Notes under the pieces: generated by a model
The model's database searches: none
The model's input: only the letters and a program-made list of their open reading frames with translations
What the model was told of the DNA's origin: nothing
Shown: positions 29,347 to 32,162 of the stretch, piece after piece
Numbering within the stretch: position 1 is the first letter of the stretch
Layout of the letters: every line of letters begins with the position of its first letter
NCBI RefSeq assembly: GCF_003611735.1
Contig: NZ_RAWG01000083.1
Location: forward strand, 1 to 32,162
DNA length: 32,162 nucleotides
Source: Corallococcus sicarius
Lineage (GTDB): Bacteria > Myxococcota > Myxococcia > Myxococcales > Myxococcaceae
Reading direction: 5' to 3'
Position numbers and translations under genes: made by a program

Positions 29347-30537
29347 TCAGCGCCCCACGCCCATGCGCGACCACAGGTCCAACAGGGTGCGCAGCACGGA
29401 CGCGTCCGGCACGTCCGCCGCGGGCGGCACGTCCACCCGGATGCCCTGGGCCGCCAGCCGCGTGAAGGGGTTGTCCGCGTCCGCCGTCTTGAGCGGCACG
29501 GACGGGTCCGCCGGCCGGAAGCCGAACGCCAGGGCCCGCTCCTGCACCGGCCGGCTGCGCAGGAAGCGCACCCACTCCAGCGCGGCCTCGCGCTGCTCGG
29601 GCGTCACCCAGTCCCCCTGGAGCACCGCCGCCGGATGGTCGCTCCACAGCGTCACCGGCGGGTAGTCCACCTGCAACTGCCCCCACCGTCCTTGCGCGTT
29701 GCCCAGGTGCGAGATGGCCAGGCTCTCGTAGACCAGCGCCAGGTCGTAGCGGGACGGGCCGAAGCGCACCAGGTCCGTCATGAAGATGCCGGTGGACGGC
29801 TCGAAGCGCGTCACGCCCCGCTCCAGCCGCTTGAGCCACTCCTGGTAGCCGGGGTCCAGCAGGTCCGCTTCCCTCACCCCCGCGCGCTGGCCCAGGTACT
29901 CCAGCGTCGCGGACAGGAGCGCCTGGAGGCCGGAGTTGGACTTCGTCGGGTCGGTGTGGCCCAGCTTCACGAAGCCCCACGCGGCGGGGCCCCCCACCGC
30001 GGGCCAGCCCTGGTCGCTGCCCACCGCGCGCTGGAGCGTCTTCCACGACAGGTGCCCGCCCCCGCCCGCCTTGCGCAGCACGTCCATCCGGTCCTGCCAG
30101 CCCACGAAGACGAGCGGCGTGATGACCAGCGGGTGCGGCGCGGCGTCCCCCTCCGTCGCGAACAGCGGCCCGTGCCCGGCGTCCGTCGCCCAGTCCGCCG
30201 CGAGCATGCGCAGCACGGCGCTGTCCGCCGGGCTCCACACCGTGGGCTGCTCGCGGCCCTCCAGGATGGCCTGGGCCGCCTCCAGCGAACCCCGCCCCAC
30301 CAGCGTCACCCGCACGTGCGGGTGCGTGCGCTGGAAGTCCGCGAGCGCCGCCTCCACCCACTCCCGCTTCTCCGTGCTGTAGAGGAACGTGATGTCCGTC
30401 ACCCGCCGGCGCGACGGGGGCCGCGCGGGCTCCGCCTCCGGGCTCCCGGAGCGCGGCGCCTCCGGGGTCGTCAGCAGGTAGGAGACCCCGAACACCGCGG
30501 CCAGCACGCCAATGAGGAGGAGGAGCCGCGGCTTCAT
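29347..30537 (-). CDS. Periplasmic solute-binding protein (orphan, membrane-anchored or secreted)
   Basis: A 396-aa extracytoplasmic substrate-binding protein. The N-terminal hydrophobic segment (KPRLLLLIGVLAAVFGVSYLL) has no lipobox cysteine, and no cysteine was seen anywhere in the protein, so it is either cleaved by signal peptidase I or stays anchored. A Pro/Arg linker (about 25-45) leads to the type II binding fold beginning ITFLYSTEKREWVEAALADF. The block GHTDPTKSNSGLQALLSATL is found in binding proteins that in other bacteria are joined to a vWA domain; here no such domain is present. No permease or ATPase gene is adjacent, so a transporter role is unproven; it could sense or scavenge. 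ATG at 30537 was taken as the only start giving a proper signal segment. Confidence 0.83.
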   Translation of the reverse strand: MKPRLLLLIGVLAAVFGVSYLLTTPEAPRSGSPEAEPARPPSRRRVTDITFLYSTEKREWVEAALADFQRTHPHVRVTLVGRGSLEAAQAILEGREQPTVWSPADSAVLRMLAADWATDAGHGPLFATEGDAAPHPLVITPLVFVGWQDRMDVLRKAGGGGHLSWKTLQRAVGSDQGWPAVGGPAAWGFVKLGHTDPTKSNSGLQALLSATLEYLGQRAGVREADLLDPGYQEWLKRLERGVTRFEPSTGIFMTDLVRFGPSRYDLALVYESLAISHLGNAQGRWGQLQVDYPPVTLWSDHPAAVLQGDWVTPEQREAALEWVRFLRSRPVQERALAFGFRPADPSVPLKTADADNPFTRLAAQGIRVDVPPAADVPDASVLRTLLDLWSRMGVGR

Positions 30538-30704
30538 GTGCAGCCTCGTACCCCGGGTCGCACCCCGCGAAAGTCCGGCGGTGCCTTTGTCACAACCATG
30601 TCACCCACCGCGTCTCCCCTGGCCGCCCACCCTCCGGAGAGGAAGCCGGCCGGATGCCTTCCAGAACGTTTGTTCGACCTCAAAGCGGATGGCAGACTGA
30701 ACCC

Positions 30705-31520
30705 ATGATGGCAATGCGTCGGCGAATCGTGCTGCTGGGCTGGGGCGTGCTGCTGGGAGCCTGCGCGGGAACGAAGGCTCCGCCCGTGCAGCACTATGCC
30801 CTGGGCATGTCCCGCGCGGATTATCGGGATTATTCGGGGTCGAAGGCGAGCCCTTGTGACGCGGAGCCGCGCTGGTTCTCCGACGAGCTGACGGCGGTGA
30901 ACGGGCTGCTGGCGCGCTTCATCAAGGAAACGGCGCAGGCGCAGGACCCGACGTCGCCGGACCAGCCCAAGCAGCTCGCGCTGCTGGAAGAGGGGCTGCG
31001 CACGCTGCCGCCGGTGCTGAAGGTGCACGAGGGCAACCTCCGGGCCCTGCAGACCTGTGACTTCCGGCGCTCGGGCGCGTTCCCGGACCTGGCCCAGCGG
31101 GGCGCGACGCTGGTGAAGGAGGCGCAGGGGCTGATGGCCCAGGGGCCGAAAATCAAGGCCGCGGTGGCCCTGCAAGCGGCGCAGCAGCAGTGGCGGGACG
31201 AGGCCCCGGCGCGCGTGGAGAAGGCGCGCGGGACGTGGTGCTCGAAGGATCCCCAGGTGGGCCAGCCGGACCTGTACTTCGCGCGGCAGTCGCCGGAGGG
31301 GCGCACCGAGTGGCTCTTCTGTGACGGGCACCGCGTGGAGAAGGTGGCCGAGGGCGAGCCCACGCTGGTGAGCCCGGAGAACCTCAGCCGCAAGGACCGC
31401 CGGCGCGTGCAGCCCCAGAAGTACCTGGATGCGGCGCGCAGCTACCCCACCGAGGAGATGGACCGCCAGCCCACCTCCGCGACGCCCCCTGCCGCAGCCG
31501 CCGCGGAAGAGGTGCGCTGA
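30705..31520 (+). CDS. Hypothetical lipoprotein, 271 aa
   Basis: Not recognised as a known family. A short signal peptide (MMAMRRRIVLLGWGVLLGAC) ends in the lipobox LGAC with Cys20. Possible starts are ATG at 30705, 30708 or 30714; 30705 is listed, and all give the same mature protein. The mature part is mostly helical and charged (EPRWFSDELTAVNGLLARF, QLALLEEGLRTLPPVLKVHE), then VEKARGTWCSKDPQVGQPDLYFARQ, and ends in an Ala/Pro-rich tail. Cysteines are few (Cys at the start, CDAEPR, TCDFRR, WCSKD, FCDGH), allowing two disulfides. It is divergent from the solute-binding protein gene with 167 bp between, and convergent with the following partial gene (18-bp gap). Confidence 0.72.
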   Translation: MMAMRRRIVLLGWGVLLGACAGTKAPPVQHYALGMSRADYRDYSGSKASPCDAEPRWFSDELTAVNGLLARFIKETAQAQDPTSPDQPKQLALLEEGLRTLPPVLKVHEGNLRALQTCDFRRSGAFPDLAQRGATLVKEAQGLMAQGPKIKAAVALQAAQQQWRDEAPARVEKARGTWCSKDPQVGQPDLYFARQSPEGRTEWLFCDGHRVEKVAEGEPTLVSPENLSRKDRRRVQPQKYLDAARSYPTEEMDRQPTSATPPAAAAAEEVR

Positions 31521-31538
31521 AGTCACCGCAGGCCCGCG

Positions 31539-32162
31539 TCACGCCCCCAGCCGGGCGAGCCGCTTCGACAGGTGCGCGTCGCCGCCCGCGGCCACCCCGC
31601 CGACGAAGGCCGCGAGCGAGCTGCCCGCGCTGGACAGGTGGGCCTCCACGTGCGGCTTGAGCACGGTCCAGCGCTTCGCCCACGCGTCCTCGGAGCCGTC
31701 GCGCAGGTCCGGACGCTCGGCGAGGAGCGCCGTCACGCGCAGCGCCAGCTCCGGGTCGCCCAGGGTCCGCGCCGCCGCCACGCCGGTGGGCACGAGGGCC
31801 GCGGGCGCGGCCGTCCACAGCTGGGTCGCGCGCTGGAAGGCCGCCACGTCCACCGCGGACAGGAGCCCCAGGGCGTGGCGCAGGGGCAGCCGTCCTTCCG
31901 CCTTGGGCCCCACCACGTGCGCCATCAGCGCGGCGAAGGGCGCGGCCAGCGCGGGGTGCGCCGCGGGGTCCACGCCGCCCAGGGCGCGCAGGGCCTGGCG
32001 GGCCTTGCGTGCCAGCCGCGTCACCTTCCAGGAGGGGCCCCTGAGGCGGGCCTGGAGGAGGGCGAGCGCGCCCGCGGCGGCGGCCACCTGTTCCGGGCCG
32101 GGCGTGGCGGGCGCCACGCGGCGGGGCAGCACGAGCTGCGGGGGCGGCGCGGCGACCTTGGG
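31539..32162 (-). CDS. Hypothetical Ala-rich helical protein (N-terminus beyond window)
   Basis: The minus strand is open from the right edge to a stop at 31539 (207 residues visible). An internal GTG at 32132 could serve as start, but the frame is coding-like beyond it, so the gene is probably longer. The protein is rich in Ala, Leu and Arg, with repeated helices (PEQVAAAAGALALLQARL, HALGLLSAVDVAAFQRAT, PELALRVTALLAERPDLRDG), and no membrane segment or signal in the visible part. It has no recognised domain; a helical-repeat (HEAT/ARM-like) scaffold is possible but not shown. Strongly G/C third positions support that it is a true gene. Confidence 0.65.
   Translation of the reverse strand, partial: PKVAAPPPQLVLPRRVAPATPGPEQVAAAAGALALLQARLRGPSWKVTRLARKARQALRALGGVDPAAHPALAAPFAALMAHVVGPKAEGRLPLRHALGLLSAVDVAAFQRATQLWTAAPAALVPTGVAAARTLGDPELALRVTALLAERPDLRDGSEDAWAKRWTVLKPHVEAHLSSAGSSLAAFVGGVAAGGDAHLSKRLARLGA

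Overview
The window is very GC-rich with almost exclusively G/C-ending codons and reads as myxobacterial chromosome, most likely Myxococcaceae (Corallococcus/Myxococcus-like). Supporting this are a gene of the Myxococcales-restricted TIGR02265/DUF2378 paralogous family, several lipoproteins with Asp-Ala-Gly-rich linkers after the lipobox, a long lipoprotein with Ig-like, FN3 and lamin-tail domains, and a prkA-yhbH-spoVR cluster. The genus is an inference. No rRNA, tRNA, CRISPR array, insertion sequence or prophage gene was seen, so this is ordinary core/accessory chromosome rather than an island.

Layout. 1-828 (-): N-terminal part of a membrane glycosyltransferase running off the left edge. 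829-1399: long non-coding regulatory stretch with a 9-bp inverted repeat, a consensus -10 and a leader hairpin. 1400-6143 (+): stress/sporulation operon prkA (AAA+ Ser protein kinase), yhbH (DUF444, vWA) and spoVR, followed by a secreted MepM-like M23 endopeptidase (6234-7427). 7507-8091 (-): DUF2378 protein. 8364-10868 (+): glycogen phosphorylase. 10940-12892 (-): M3 thimet-type oligopeptidase. 13121-17143 (-): 1340-aa multidomain lipoprotein. 17269-21641 (-): dnaE followed 23 bp later by a DECR2-like short-chain dehydrogenase. 21886-23976 (+): five-helix membrane protein with a sulfatase-fold domain whose nucleophile position is Thr. 23984-24907 (-): CPBP membrane protease, divergent from a Spy/CpxP-like periplasmic protein (25067-25516, +). 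25612-27299 (+): M14-family metallopeptidase/deacylase translationally coupled to an aldo-keto reductase. 27427-27708 (+): small unknown protein. 27732-29228 and 29347-30537 (-): a lipoprotein and an orphan solute-binding protein. 30705-31520 (+): a small lipoprotein. 31539-32162 (-): an unknown Ala-rich protein running off the right edge.

Working together. The only clear multi-gene functional unit is prkA-yhbH-spoVR, a set conserved across many bacteria and tied to stress or sporulation; the M23 peptidase after it could serve wall remodelling in the same state (inference). Cell-envelope functions dominate the rest: three lipoproteins, M23, sulfatase-fold membrane enzyme, CPBP protease, Spy-like protein, glycosyltransferase and solute-binding protein. 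Convergent gene pairs are separated by strong GC-rich hairpins without T-tracts. The most unusual points are the Thr-type sulfatase-fold enzyme with LtaS/EptA-like topology, a DnaE whose PHP domain keeps all nine metal-site residues, a four-cysteine site in PrkA, and the architecture upstream of prkA.
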